A stretch of 64,000 nt of DNA from Candidatus Methylopumilus planktonicus. Lineage in GTDB: Bacteria; Pseudomonadota; Gammaproteobacteria; Burkholderiales; Methylophilaceae. Position 1 is the first letter of the stretch; each line of letters begins with the position of its first letter. Positions 1 to 10,311 of this stretch are shown here, one piece after another. The stretch covers positions 1-64,000 of the forward strand of contig NZ_CP040984.1 of NCBI RefSeq assembly GCF_006364715.1, written 5' to 3'. The notes below the pieces were generated by a model. The model searched no databases. It was not told the DNA's origin and was given only the letters and a program-made list of their open reading frames with translations. Both the position numbers and the translations under genes were made by a program.

Positions 1-1392
1 ATGGAAAATTTTTGGACTCACTGTCTCGAACGCTTTAAAAAAGAGCTCTCCGCTCAGCAATTTAATACCTGGATTAAGCCGCTTAGGTTCGAACACGACC
101 AAAATAAAATTAAGATATTAGCCCCCAATAAGTTTGTGCAGCAGTGGGTAAAAGATCGCTTTGCACAAAAAATTGAATTGCTAGCCAAAGAACTGCTCCC
201 CGATGTCACCAAAGTAGAATTTGCCATACGCGCGATTAAAGAATCCATATTGCCTAAAAAAGAGGCAGTTTTATCAAAGGCTTTAGCCATATCTCCACCA
301 AACAACGTGGCCGAAGCACCTAGTCAAGAAACAATCAAAAAAAGTGCAGGCGGCACACTTAAAGAAGTCAAAGCATCTGGCCTCAACCCTCAATTTACAT
401 TTGAAAGCTTTGTGACTGGCAAAGCCAATCAATTAGCTTGCGCTGCAGCTATGCAGGTAGCTGAAAACCCAGGTAAAGCATATAACCCACTTTTTATATA
501 CGGCGGCGTGGGCTTAGGTAAGACTCACTTAATTCACGCAATTGGCAATCACCTAAAACAAATTCAGCCTGACGCAAAGATAAAGTATCTTCACGCCGAG
601 CGCTACGTATCGGATGTAGTTAAAGCTTATGAAAATAAAGCTTTTGATGCTTTCAAAAAAAATTATCATTCATTAGATTTGCTCTTGATTGATGACATTC
701 AATTTTTTTCTAAGAAAAATCGCACACAAGAAGAATTCTTTTATGCATTCAATGCGCTCATTGAAAATAAAAAACAAATTATTATTACCTGCGATAGCTA
801 TCCAAAAGAAATTGAAGGCGTTGATGAGCGCTTGAGAACTCGATTTAGTTGGGGGCTTACTGTAGCTATTGAACCGCCCGAGCTTGAAATGCGCGTAGCT
901 ATTCTTCTAAAAAAAGCCGAAGAAAATAAAATGAAAATCTCTGAAGAAGTTGCATTTTTCATTGCAAAACAAATTCGATCTAATGTACGTGAATTAGAAG
1001 GCGCACTAAATAGAATATTAGCAATGTCTAACTTTACAAAATCAGCTATTGATATTCATTTAGCTAAAGATGCACTGAAAGATTTAATTGCTGTGCGCGG
1101 ACGACAAGTTAGCGTTGAGAATATCCAAAAAACAGTGGCAGAATATTTTAAAATTAAAATATCTGACATGTTAAGCAAGAAACGTTCACGCAATTATTCA
1201 AAACCAAGACAGCTTGCTATGGCTTTAACAAGAGAGCTCACTAATTTGAGCTTTCCTGAAATTGGTGAGGCTTATGGTGGCCGACACCATACAACTGTTA
1301 TGCATGCATGTGAAGAGATTGAACAATTGCGTTTAAGTAATCAATCGGTTGCACAAGACTTAGGAATACTTAAACAAGTACTTAAGGGTTAA
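1..1392 (+). CDS. dnaA: Chromosomal replication initiator protein DnaA
   Basis: DnaA binds DnaA boxes at the origin and, in its ATP form, opens the duplex and recruits the replicative helicase. The 463-residue product has the usual layout: an N-terminal domain I (about 1-75), a short variable linker, an AAA+ module with the Walker A motif GGVGLGKTH at 168-176 and the Walker B stretch LLLIDDIQFF, and a C-terminal DNA-binding domain with the signature GGRHHTTVMHA near residue 426. Length is close to the family norm. The window begins exactly at its ATG, so its promoter is not visible. dnaN and gyrB follow, the classical origin-proximal order. Confidence 0.98.
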   Translation: MENFWTHCLERFKKELSAQQFNTWIKPLRFEHDQNKIKILAPNKFVQQWVKDRFAQKIELLAKELLPDVTKVEFAIRAIKESILPKKEAVLSKALAISPPNNVAEAPSQETIKKSAGGTLKEVKASGLNPQFTFESFVTGKANQLACAAAMQVAENPGKAYNPLFIYGGVGLGKTHLIHAIGNHLKQIQPDAKIKYLHAERYVSDVVKAYENKAFDAFKKNYHSLDLLLIDDIQFFSKKNRTQEEFFYAFNALIENKKQIIITCDSYPKEIEGVDERLRTRFSWGLTVAIEPPELEMRVAILLKKAEENKMKISEEVAFFIAKQIRSNVRELEGALNRILAMSNFTKSAIDIHLAKDALKDLIAVRGRQVSVENIQKTVAEYFKIKISDMLSKKRSRNYSKPRQLAMALTRELTNLSFPEIGEAYGGRHHTTVMHACEEIEQLRLSNQSVAQDLGILKQVLKG

Positions 1393-1621
1393 TTAAACCC
1401 TGTGGAATGGCTGTGGATGAATTGTGGGTAAGTAGTGTTTTATTAAAACATGCACTTTTTGTCCACAATTCATCCACAGGAAATTACAATAGAAATGCAT
1501 AGTTATTCACAAGATAACTATCTGTTTATATAAAGGTTTATAAGGTTATCCATAGAAAACCTCATCATTATTACTATTATTAGATTTATATATTAAAAAA
1601 CATTAAATAAAGAAGAATGAT
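1393..1621. other. dnaA-dnaN intergenic region with DnaA-box-like sites; candidate oriC or regulatory region
   Basis: This 229-base AT-rich gap holds several nonamers close to the DnaA box TTATCCACA: TCATCCACA on the minus strand at 1412-1420 and on the plus strand at 1470-1478, TTATTCACA at 1503-1511, and TTATCCATA at 1546-1554. The first two lie inside a perfect 17-base inverted repeat (1411-1427 and 1463-1479), and the third lies in the loop region of a second inverted repeat (1500-1506 and 1514-1520). Origins are often next to dnaA, so this may be oriC, but the gap could equally carry only an autoregulated dnaN promoter. Which one cannot be settled from sequence alone. Confidence 0.6.
1411..1479. 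repeat. 17-base perfect inverted repeat containing DnaA-box-like sites
   Basis: The arm CTGTGGATGAATTGTGG at 1411-1427 is the exact reverse complement of 1463-1479, with a 35-base AT-rich spacer. Each arm contains one TCATCCACA site, so two DnaA molecules or filaments could load in opposite orientation. The spacer holds a smaller near-palindrome, GTTTTATTAAAAC, at 1437-1449. Confidence 0.85.
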
Positions 1622-2722
1622 ATGAATATAAAAATTAATCGAGAGGCATTACTTAAACCCCTAGCTAATGTTGCAAGTATTGTAGAGCGTAAGCATGCAC
1701 TTCCCATTCTTTCAAATATCTTAATTCAAGGAAAAGATGGTCAAGTACAACTCACTGCGACAGACTTAGAAATGCAAGTATCCTTAAGTTTTAAAGCAGA
1801 CTTAAAAGAAGAGATTGCTACAACCATATCTGCAAGAAAATTTTTTGATATCACAAGATCATTACCTGACGATTGTGTAATTGATATTACAATTAAAGAT
1901 AGTCGCGTTGCAGTGAAAGCTAATAAGAGTCGTTTCGCCATTCAAACATTACCTGCAAAAGATTATCCAGTTATGACAAAGGCCTCAAGCGAAGCTGTAG
2001 TTATTACAATCTCTCAAATTCAACTTAAACGTTTATTAAAGCAAGTTGAGTTTGCAATGGCACAACAAGACATTCGTTATTATTTAAATGGTTTGTTATT
2101 TGAAGTTAATGGCAATCAACTTAATATTGTAGGCACTGATGGACACCGCTTAAGTTTTACATCGATTCATTTAGATCAAAATTACAATAAAACAGAAGTG
2201 ATTCTTCCCAGAAAAACAGTGATTGAATTAATTAAACTTCTTAACGAAACAGAAGAGTTAGTATCGGTTGAGCTTTATAAGGGCCAAGCCAGTTTTAATT
2301 TTAATGACATACAACTCATTTCTAAAGTTATTGATGGTAAGTTCCCAGATTACACACGCGTTATTCCTGAGGGACATAATAACCAATTCACAATTGATCG
2401 ATCACAGTTTTTAACTTCTTTGCAGCGCGCATCGATTTTATCAAACGAAAAATATCGCGGCATCCGCTTGATGATTGCAGATAATAATTTAAAGTTGATT
2501 AGCACAAACACAGAGCAAGAAGAAGCAGAAGAGGAATTAGAAATCCAATACCAACAAGATCCTATTGATATTGGTTTTAATGTGACATACTTAATTGATG
2601 TACTTACAAACATTCAAGAAGATAAAGTCACACTCGCATTCTTGGATACGAACAGCAGCTGCTTATTTACAATACCGAACAACAACTACTACAAGTATGT
2701 AGTCATGCCAATGCGCATTTAG
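1622..2722 (+). CDS. dnaN: DNA polymerase III sliding clamp (beta subunit)
   Basis: The clamp encircles DNA as a dimer and tethers polymerase III and other clamp-binding proteins. The 366-residue length and the three repeated clamp domains are standard: it opens with MNIKINREALLKPL, has the conserved LPILSNILI stretch, and ends with the typical PMRI tail. The start is the ATG at 1622; an ATG five bases upstream hits a stop after two codons. It lies between dnaA and gyrB on the same strand, with 25 bases to gyrB, and is probably co-transcribed with gyrB. Confidence 0.98.
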   Translation: MNIKINREALLKPLANVASIVERKHALPILSNILIQGKDGQVQLTATDLEMQVSLSFKADLKEEIATTISARKFFDITRSLPDDCVIDITIKDSRVAVKANKSRFAIQTLPAKDYPVMTKASSEAVVITISQIQLKRLLKQVEFAMAQQDIRYYLNGLLFEVNGNQLNIVGTDGHRLSFTSIHLDQNYNKTEVILPRKTVIELIKLLNETEELVSVELYKGQASFNFNDIQLISKVIDGKFPDYTRVIPEGHNNQFTIDRSQFLTSLQRASILSNEKYRGIRLMIADNNLKLISTNTEQEEAEEELEIQYQQDPIDIGFNVTYLIDVLTNIQEDKVTLAFLDTNSSCLFTIPNNNYYKYVVMPMRI

Positions 2723-2732
2723 TCCAATTTAA

Positions 2733-5165
<2,433 letters not shown>

Positions 5166-5178
5166 TTTTGATTAATTT

Positions 5179-6078
5179 ATGACGCTAAGCGAATTAAGAT
5201 TTGTGGTGGCCGTGGCTAAAGAGAAAAATTTTCGACGTGCCGCAAATAAATGTTTTGTGAGTCAGCCCGCTTTAAGTTTAGCAATTAAAAAACTAGAAGA
5301 AGAACTGAATGTTTCTTTATTCGAGAGAAATCGCACCGAAGTTACTATTACTGAAATTGGCGAAAAAATTGTTGAGCAAGCCAATATTATTCTAGAGCAA
5401 GTTGAAAAGATAAAATTATTTGCCAGATCTGGCGGTGACCCCTTAGACGGACTAATTAAAGTTGGCATGATTCATTCAGTCGGCCCTTACTTGTTGCCAC
5501 AAATTATTCCTATTTTGAGAAAAATCGCTCCAAAAATGCCGCTAGAGGTTGAGGAAAATATTACCGCGAGTCTCGAGCTACAATTGAAAAATGGACAAAT
5601 TGACGCAGCGATTGTGGCATTGCCATTTAATATTCCAGGTGTGCATGTTCTGCCGCTTTATAAAGAAGAATTTGTTGTGGCTGTTCCGAATAACCATCCT
5701 TGGGCAACACGTAAAAATATTCATCCAAAAGAATTAAGCGACGAAAAAGTATTACTTTTAAATAGTGGACATTGCTTTAGTTTGCAAGTGATTGACTCAT
5801 GCCCAGATTTATCTAAAAAAGGTGAGGTGCTCCAAGGTAATTCACTTGAAACGATTCGTAATATGGTGGCATCGAACTTAGGGATTACTGTGTTGCCAAA
5901 AAGTGCAACATCAGATCGCTATCAAAACCATTTAATAAAAGTAATTCCTTTTATTAAGCCTGTTCCTTCGAGAACGATTGCAATTGCTTATCGAAAAAGT
6001 TTTGTACGAATGAACGCAGTAGAAAAAATCTCAGAGGCAGTACGATTGATTAAAACAGATACGATTGAAATGATATAA
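5179..6078 (+). CDS. oxyR: LysR-family hydrogen peroxide sensor OxyR
   Basis: This is a 299-residue LysR-type regulator with an N-terminal winged helix-turn-helix (about 1-60, including NKCFVSQPALSLAIKKLE) and a C-terminal effector domain. It is called OxyR because Cys199 in GHCF and Cys208 in DSCP match the E. coli redox pair in both number and spacing, followed by the conserved NSLETIRNMVASNLGIT segment. In OxyR, peroxide forms a disulfide between these cysteines and switches on catalase, peroxidase and related genes. No such target gene is adjacent. It starts 13 bases after gyrB and may be transcribed with it. An 11-base-pair hairpin overlaps its stop codon. Confidence 0.9.
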   Translation: MTLSELRFVVAVAKEKNFRRAANKCFVSQPALSLAIKKLEEELNVSLFERNRTEVTITEIGEKIVEQANIILEQVEKIKLFARSGGDPLDGLIKVGMIHSVGPYLLPQIIPILRKIAPKMPLEVEENITASLELQLKNGQIDAAIVALPFNIPGVHVLPLYKEEFVVAVPNNHPWATRKNIHPKELSDEKVLLLNSGHCFSLQVIDSCPDLSKKGEVLQGNSLETIRNMVASNLGITVLPKSATSDRYQNHLIKVIPFIKPVPSRTIAIAYRKSFVRMNAVEKISEAVRLIKTDTIEMI

Positions 6079-6106
6079 GAAGCGTTATTTATAGGTAACG
6101 CTTCTT
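6077..6106. terminator. Hairpin between convergent oxyR and DUF2892 genes
   Basis: AAGAAGCGTTA at 6077-6087 pairs perfectly with TAACGCTTCTT at 6096-6106 across an 8-base loop. It overlaps the oxyR stop codon and lies just before the end of the oppositely directed gene. No clear T-tract follows on either strand, so it may act as a 3'-end stabilising hairpin rather than a strong intrinsic terminator. Confidence 0.6.
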
Positions 6107-6121
6107 AATATGGATAAGCGA

Positions 6122-6439
6122 TTAACGAGCCGCGCGTCTTCTTTTTGGAGCCGCTTTACGTTTAGCTGGTTTTTTTGCAGCAACTTTACGAGCTGGTTTA
6201 CGTCTAGCAGCTGGTTTTTTTGCAGCAGGTGATCTTGCGGGAGCTTTCTTAGAACCAAGACCTAAAACAGATTTGATTGGACATGAAGCTAAAACACCAG
6301 TGCCTAATAACACAACACCAACGACTTCATCAACAATACCATATTCAAAAACAGAGTAACCACCAATTGCTTGACCTAATATAGCAGCGCCAAGAGCAAT
6401 ACGAACTACTCTTTCTAAACCTTTAACATTCGTTTTCAT
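6122..6439 (-). CDS. DUF2892-type small membrane protein with a histone-H1-like Lys/Ala/Arg tail
   Basis: The 105-residue product has two parts. Residues 1-60 (starting MKTNVKGLERVVRIALGAA) resemble the DUF2892/YgaP-type transmembrane module, with two hydrophobic segments and a CPIKSVLGL motif after the second. Residues 64-105 are almost entirely Lys, Arg, Ala and Pro in PAAKKPA-like repeats, as in AlgP and histone-H1-like proteins. A strong ribosome-binding site (AAGGAT) precedes the ATG. It lies 51 bases downstream of prmA on the same strand. The function is unknown; the tail may bind nucleic acid or acidic polymers near the membrane, which is inference. Confidence 0.85.
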   Translation of the reverse strand: MKTNVKGLERVVRIALGAAILGQAIGGYSVFEYGIVDEVVGVVLLGTGVLASCPIKSVLGLGSKKAPARSPAAKKPAARRKPARKVAAKKPAKRKAAPKRRRAAR

Positions 6440-6490
6440 TTACTATCCTTTTTATTAAGAGGAGTTTGCATCATAAACGAATTAAAAAAT

Positions 6491-7390
6491 TTAGGAAATA
6501 CTTTTTTTAGTGCCTGACAGCAAAATCCAGCCTTCGCGCTCAATAGGTTTGTTTAAATTAAACCATGCGCTATATATTTCAGTCAGCATCTCGATTTGTT
6601 CTTTCAATATGCCAGATAATGCAATTTTTCCATGAGGCTTACAAGCCTTTGCTATGAGTGGTGCCAGGACGGACAGCGCGCTTGATAAAATATTTGCAAC
6701 CACTATATCGGCATCAAAAGTGAGTGGTAATTCCGAATTATAAAACTGAACATCGACATGATTTTCTTTTGCATTATGTATGCTTGCAATAATGGCTTGT
6801 GGATCAATATCAACACCTATTACTTCTGTTGCACCACATTTTTTTGCTGCAATAGACAAAATACCTGACCCACATCCGTAATCTAAAACGCGATCATTAA
6901 TATTCACTTCTTTAATAAGCCACTCTAAACATAAATGTGTTGTAGGGTGACTTCCTGTCCCAAATGCTAGTCCAGGGTCTAAAATAATATTGATGGCATC
7001 AGGATTGGGTGAAGTATGCCAGCTTGGAACGATCCAAAGCCTGTCAAAAATGTTGATGGGTTCAAATTGTGATTGAGTCAAAGCAACCCAATTTTGTTCT
7101 TCGACAGAATCAAGCGTGTAATCAATATGAGATAACCCGGTAATAGTTTTCAGTTCATTGATGATGGTGTCGATAGATACGGTCGACTCAAAAAGAGATT
7201 CAACTGTATTGTGTTGCCATATTGTATTGCTTGGAATATTGGGCTCACCAAAAAGCGCTTCTTCATTTTCGCTATTAAGATAAGAGTCTTCGATAGCGCA
7301 GGAAAGTGCGCCGAGCTCGATTAAAGCATCACTCATGATATGTGCATAGTCTGCACTTGCTCGGATTTTAAGATTAATCCAAGCGGCCAT
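6491..7390 (-). CDS. prmA: Ribosomal protein L11 methyltransferase
   Basis: PrmA uses S-adenosylmethionine to methylate amino groups of ribosomal protein L11. The 299-residue length is typical. An N-terminal substrate-recognition domain is followed by a Rossmann methyltransferase domain with the SAM-binding motif VLDYGCGSGILSIAA, the acidic strand GVDIDPQA, and VANILSS as the conserved NPP-like post-motif. Its ATG directly abuts the stop codon of accC without a gap, so translation is probably coupled in an aroQ-accB-accC-prmA operon, an arrangement common in betaproteobacteria. Confidence 0.95.
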   Translation of the reverse strand: MAAWINLKIRASADYAHIMSDALIELGALSCAIEDSYLNSENEEALFGEPNIPSNTIWQHNTVESLFESTVSIDTIINELKTITGLSHIDYTLDSVEEQNWVALTQSQFEPINIFDRLWIVPSWHTSPNPDAINIILDPGLAFGTGSHPTTHLCLEWLIKEVNINDRVLDYGCGSGILSIAAKKCGATEVIGVDIDPQAIIASIHNAKENHVDVQFYNSELPLTFDADIVVANILSSALSVLAPLIAKACKPHGKIALSGILKEQIEMLTEIYSAWFNLNKPIEREGWILLSGTKKSIS

Positions 7391-8740
7391 TTATTTTTTT
7401 TGTATGCCGAGTTTTTTTTCTAAATAATGAATGCTGACACCACCATTATTAAATGCAAGATCAGCCATGAGGTCTTTGTGTAATGGAATATTTGTTTTAA
7501 TGCCTTCGACTACCATTTCAGATAAAGCAACGCGCATTCGCGCAATAGCTTGATCGCGTGTATCGCCATAAGTAATTAACTTACCAATCATGGAGTCATA
7601 ATTCGAAGGGACGGTGTAACCAGCGTAGGTATGAGTATCTACTCGAACGCCCGGGCCTCCAGGCATATGAAATGTAGTGACTTTTCCAGGCGACGGTAAA
7701 AAGGTATAAGGATCTTCCGCATTAATTCGACATTCAATTGCATGCCCTTTAAAGATAATATCTTTTTGTTTAAAAGGTAATTTTTCACCGCAAGCAATCT
7801 TGATTTGTTGTTGAACAATATCAATACCAGTTATAAATTCTGTAACCGGATGTTCAACTTGTAATCGTGTGTTCATTTCAATGAAATAAAATTCATTGTT
7901 TTCATATAAGAACTCGAAAGTACCAGCACCTCGATAATTAATTTTCCGGCATGCTTCCGCGCAACGCTCACCAATTTTTTCACGAATTTTTTGTGATAAA
8001 CCAGGTGCCGGCGCTTCCTCAATAATTTTTTGATGACGACGCTGAAGTGAGCAATCGCGCTCACCGAGATATACAGCATTACCATGCTCATCAGAAAGTA
8101 TCTGAAATTCAACATGGCGAGGTTTTTCTAAATACTTTTCCATATATACAACGGGGTTGCCAAAAGCGGATTGTGCTTCCTGTTTGGTCATATTGACTGA
8201 AGTAATTAAAGCAGCCTCAGTGTGGACTACGCGCATGCCTCTCCCACCACCACCTCCAGCAGCCTTAATAATAATGGGGTAACCAATTTTTTTAGCAATG
8301 GCAATGATTTCTTTGGGCTCATCAGGAAGCGCACCTTCAGATCCGGGAACACAAGGTACCCCCGCTTCTTTCATGGCGTGTTTTGCGCTAACTTTGTCGC
8401 CCATGAGGCGAATCGTTTCTGGACGGGGGCCTATAAATACAAAACCACTCTGTTGAACGCGCTCAGCAAAGTCTGCATTCTCAGACAAAAAGCCATATCC
8501 GGGGTGAATGGCCTCTGAATCAGTAACTTCCGCAGCGCTAATGACAGCTGGGATATTTAAATAACTTTGTGTGGAAGGCGCCGGGCCAATACATACTGAC
8601 TCATCAGACAATTTGACGTATTTTGCATCTCGGTCTGCTTCGGAATGAATAGTAACTGTTTTGATGCCAAGCTCGCGACATGCGCGCAAAATTCTAAGTG
8701 CTATTTCGCCACGATTGGCGATCAGTATTTTTTCAAACAT
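7391..8740 (-). CDS. accC: Acetyl-CoA carboxylase, biotin carboxylase subunit
   Basis: AccC carboxylates the biotin carried on AccB using ATP and bicarbonate, the first half-reaction of acetyl-CoA carboxylase and the committed step to fatty acids. The 449 residues match the family length. Visible features include the N-terminal [14 protein letters not shown], the ATP-grasp glycine loop [11 protein letters not shown], the catalytic region [13 protein letters not shown], and [11 protein letters not shown] near the end of the domain. It is 8 bases from accB and is followed directly by prmA. The carboxyltransferase subunits AccA and AccD are not in the window. Confidence 0.98.
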   Translation of the reverse strand: MFEKILIANRGEIALRILRACRELGIKTVTIHSEADRDAKYVKLSDESVCIGPAPSTQSYLNIPAVISAAEVTDSEAIHPGYGFLSENADFAERVQQSGFVFIGPRPETIRLMGDKVSAKHAMKEAGVPCVPGSEGALPDEPKEIIAIAKKIGYPIIIKAAGGGGGRGMRVVHTEAALITSVNMTKQEAQSAFGNPVVYMEKYLEKPRHVEFQILSDEHGNAVYLGERDCSLQRRHQKIIEEAPAPGLSQKIREKIGERCAEACRKINYRGAGTFEFLYENNEFYFIEMNTRLQVEHPVTEFITGIDIVQQQIKIACGEKLPFKQKDIIFKGHAIECRINAEDPYTFLPSPGKVTTFHMPGGPGVRVDTHTYAGYTVPSNYDSMIGKLITYGDTRDQAIARMRVALSEMVVEGIKTNIPLHKDLMADLAFNNGGVSIHYLEKKLGIQKK

Positions 8741-8748
8741 AAAATAAG

Positions 8749-9219
8749 TTAGCCAATAATAAAGAGAGTTTCACCGTATTCAACGGGCTGGCCACTTTCA
8801 ACCAAGATCTTCTTAATCGTGCCAGTAGCGTCAGCTTCAATTTCATTCAGTAATTTCATGGCTTCAATAATACAAAGAGTGTCACCTTTAGTGACTTTGG
8901 AGCCTACATCGACAAAAGGTTTGGCATCAGGCGAAGGTGAACGATAGAAGGTTCCCACCATAGGAGAATTTACTGCATGGCCATCTATTTTTTCTGCAAT
9001 AGGCTTAGTTTCTGAAGTTACCCCCCCGTCTGACGGAGCAGCCATTTGAGGCTGATGCCCCATTTGCTGAGGTGCTTGTATATAGTGAGTCATAGGCGCA
9101 GCTTGATTCATAAGTTGCCGGCTGATTTTTACTTTTTCTTCACCTTCGGTGAGTTCAAGTTCGGCGATACCAGACTCTTCTACTAAATCGATTAATTTTT
9201 TAAGTTTGCGTAAATCCAT
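8749..9219 (-). CDS. accB: Acetyl-CoA carboxylase, biotin carboxyl carrier protein
   Basis: AccB is the biotin carrier of acetyl-CoA carboxylase. The 156-residue protein has an N-terminal region ([17 protein letters not shown]), a Gln/Pro/Met-rich linker (about 38-80) and a C-terminal biotinyl domain with the biotinylation motif EAMKL; Lys122 is the modified residue. An AGAGG ribosome-binding site precedes the ATG. It lies 20 bases after aroQ and 8 bases before accC, as part of the same operon. Confidence 0.98.
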   Translation of the reverse strand: MDLRKLKKLIDLVEESGIAELELTEGEEKVKISRQLMNQAAPMTHYIQAPQQMGHQPQMAAPSDGGVTSETKPIAEKIDGHAVNSPMVGTFYRSPSPDAKPFVDVGSKVTKGDTLCIIEAMKLLNEIEADATGTIKKILVESGQPVEYGETLFIIG

Positions 9220-9239
9220 AATGACCTCTTTTTAAAACT

Positions 9240-9677
9240 TCAAGCGTTAATTGCAAAATTAAGGGCTGCTATGTAACCATCCGCACCTAGGCCGCTAATC
9301 ACCGCGACTGCGATATCAGAAAAATAGGAGTGATGCCTAAAAGGCTCCCTTGCATATACATTTGATAAATGAACTTCAATAAATGGCACTTTGACGGCCG
9401 AGAGCGCGTCACGCATTGCAACAGATGTGTGGGTATAAGCTGCCGGATTAATAATTAGGAAATCAATTTTGTCATTACTAAGCGACTGGATTTTGTTTAC
9501 CAAGTCTCCTTCACTATTGCTTTGCATGGTTTCAAGCTTAATAGACTTCGCTGATGCTATGGTTTTTAAAGCTTGATCGATGTCTTCTAGGGTCTGTTTA
9601 CCATAGTGCTGTGGCTCACGCTCACCAAGAAGGTTTAGGTTAGGCCCGTGCAAAACTAAGATTGATTTTGTTGCCAT
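9240..9677 (-). CDS. aroQ: 3-dehydroquinate dehydratase, type II
   Basis: AroQ dehydrates 3-dehydroquinate to 3-dehydroshikimate in the shikimate pathway as a dodecamer. The 145-residue length is typical of type II enzymes. The family landmarks are [20 protein letters not shown] (containing the catalytic Tyr and Arg), [16 protein letters not shown], and [17 protein letters not shown] with the catalytic His. It opens the aroQ-accB-accC-prmA gene cluster. The gap upstream (9678-9762) contains a small hairpin, GTCTA/TAGAC, but no promoter that can be called with confidence. Confidence 0.97.
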   Translation of the reverse strand: MATKSILVLHGPNLNLLGEREPQHYGKQTLEDIDQALKTIASAKSIKLETMQSNSEGDLVNKIQSLSNDKIDFLIINPAAYTHTSVAMRDALSAVKVPFIEVHLSNVYAREPFRHHSYFSDIAVAVISGLGADGYIAALNFAINA

Positions 9678-9762
9678 GTGGTACGTTTTTCTTGAATCTA
9701 TGGAAGTTAATTTTGCCGAAAATAACGTTTTTTGTCTACAAATTAGACGAAATTAAGGAAAA

Positions 9763-10311
9763 TTAAAGGCTTTTAGAGGGTTGCAATAAAGGCTTGAGTA
9801 TGGCATCCAATTGGTCTTTATGTACGCGACCGAGAATCGTTTTTTGGATGTTACCGTCTGAACTGATGATTACAGTATAAGGCAAAATACCCTCATTGTT
9901 CCCTAAATTTTTACTCAAAATCACCCCCTTATCTTCATCTACAAATATAGGGTACGCTACCTTTGTTTTTTTAAGATAAGATTTCACGGCCTTTTCCTCA
10001 TCAATCGCAATGCCAACTACTACAAGGTTTTTAGATTTATTCTCAGCATAGACTTGGGATAATTCAGGCATTTCTTCACGACAAGGCTCGCACCAAGTTG
10101 CCCAAAAATTAAGCACAATAGTTTTATCCTGAAATTGTTTGAGGCTTTGAGGCTTGCCCTCAGGGTCATTAATTATGGATGAATATAGGGGGGCAGTCGA
10201 AGGAGCGTTTTTCTCAGACGGCATTAAAAAAATGCGAGAAAAAGAAAAACCTAAAAAAATAATAGCAACCAAATAGATGGCTAAATGAAGCTTGGTTTTA
10301 TTGATTTTCAT
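9763..10311 (-). CDS. TlpA-like membrane-anchored thioredoxin
   Basis: A 182-residue thiol-disulfide oxidoreductase of the TlpA/ResA type. One N-terminal membrane segment (about 9-30) anchors a periplasmic thioredoxin fold with the active site WCEPC (Cys74, Cys77) in NFWATWCEPCREEMPEL. Such proteins reduce periplasmic disulfides, often for cytochrome c or copper-site assembly. The gene overlaps the end of dsbD by 14 bases, and DsbD is the expected electron donor, so the two probably act together. The specific client is not shown by the sequence. Confidence 0.9.
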   Translation of the reverse strand: MKINKTKLHLAIYLVAIIFLGFSFSRIFLMPSEKNAPSTAPLYSSIINDPEGKPQSLKQFQDKTIVLNFWATWCEPCREEMPELSQVYAENKSKNLVVVGIAIDEEKAVKSYLKKTKVAYPIFVDEDKGVILSKNLGNNEGILPYTVIISSDGNIQKTILGRVHKDQLDAILKPLLQPSKSL

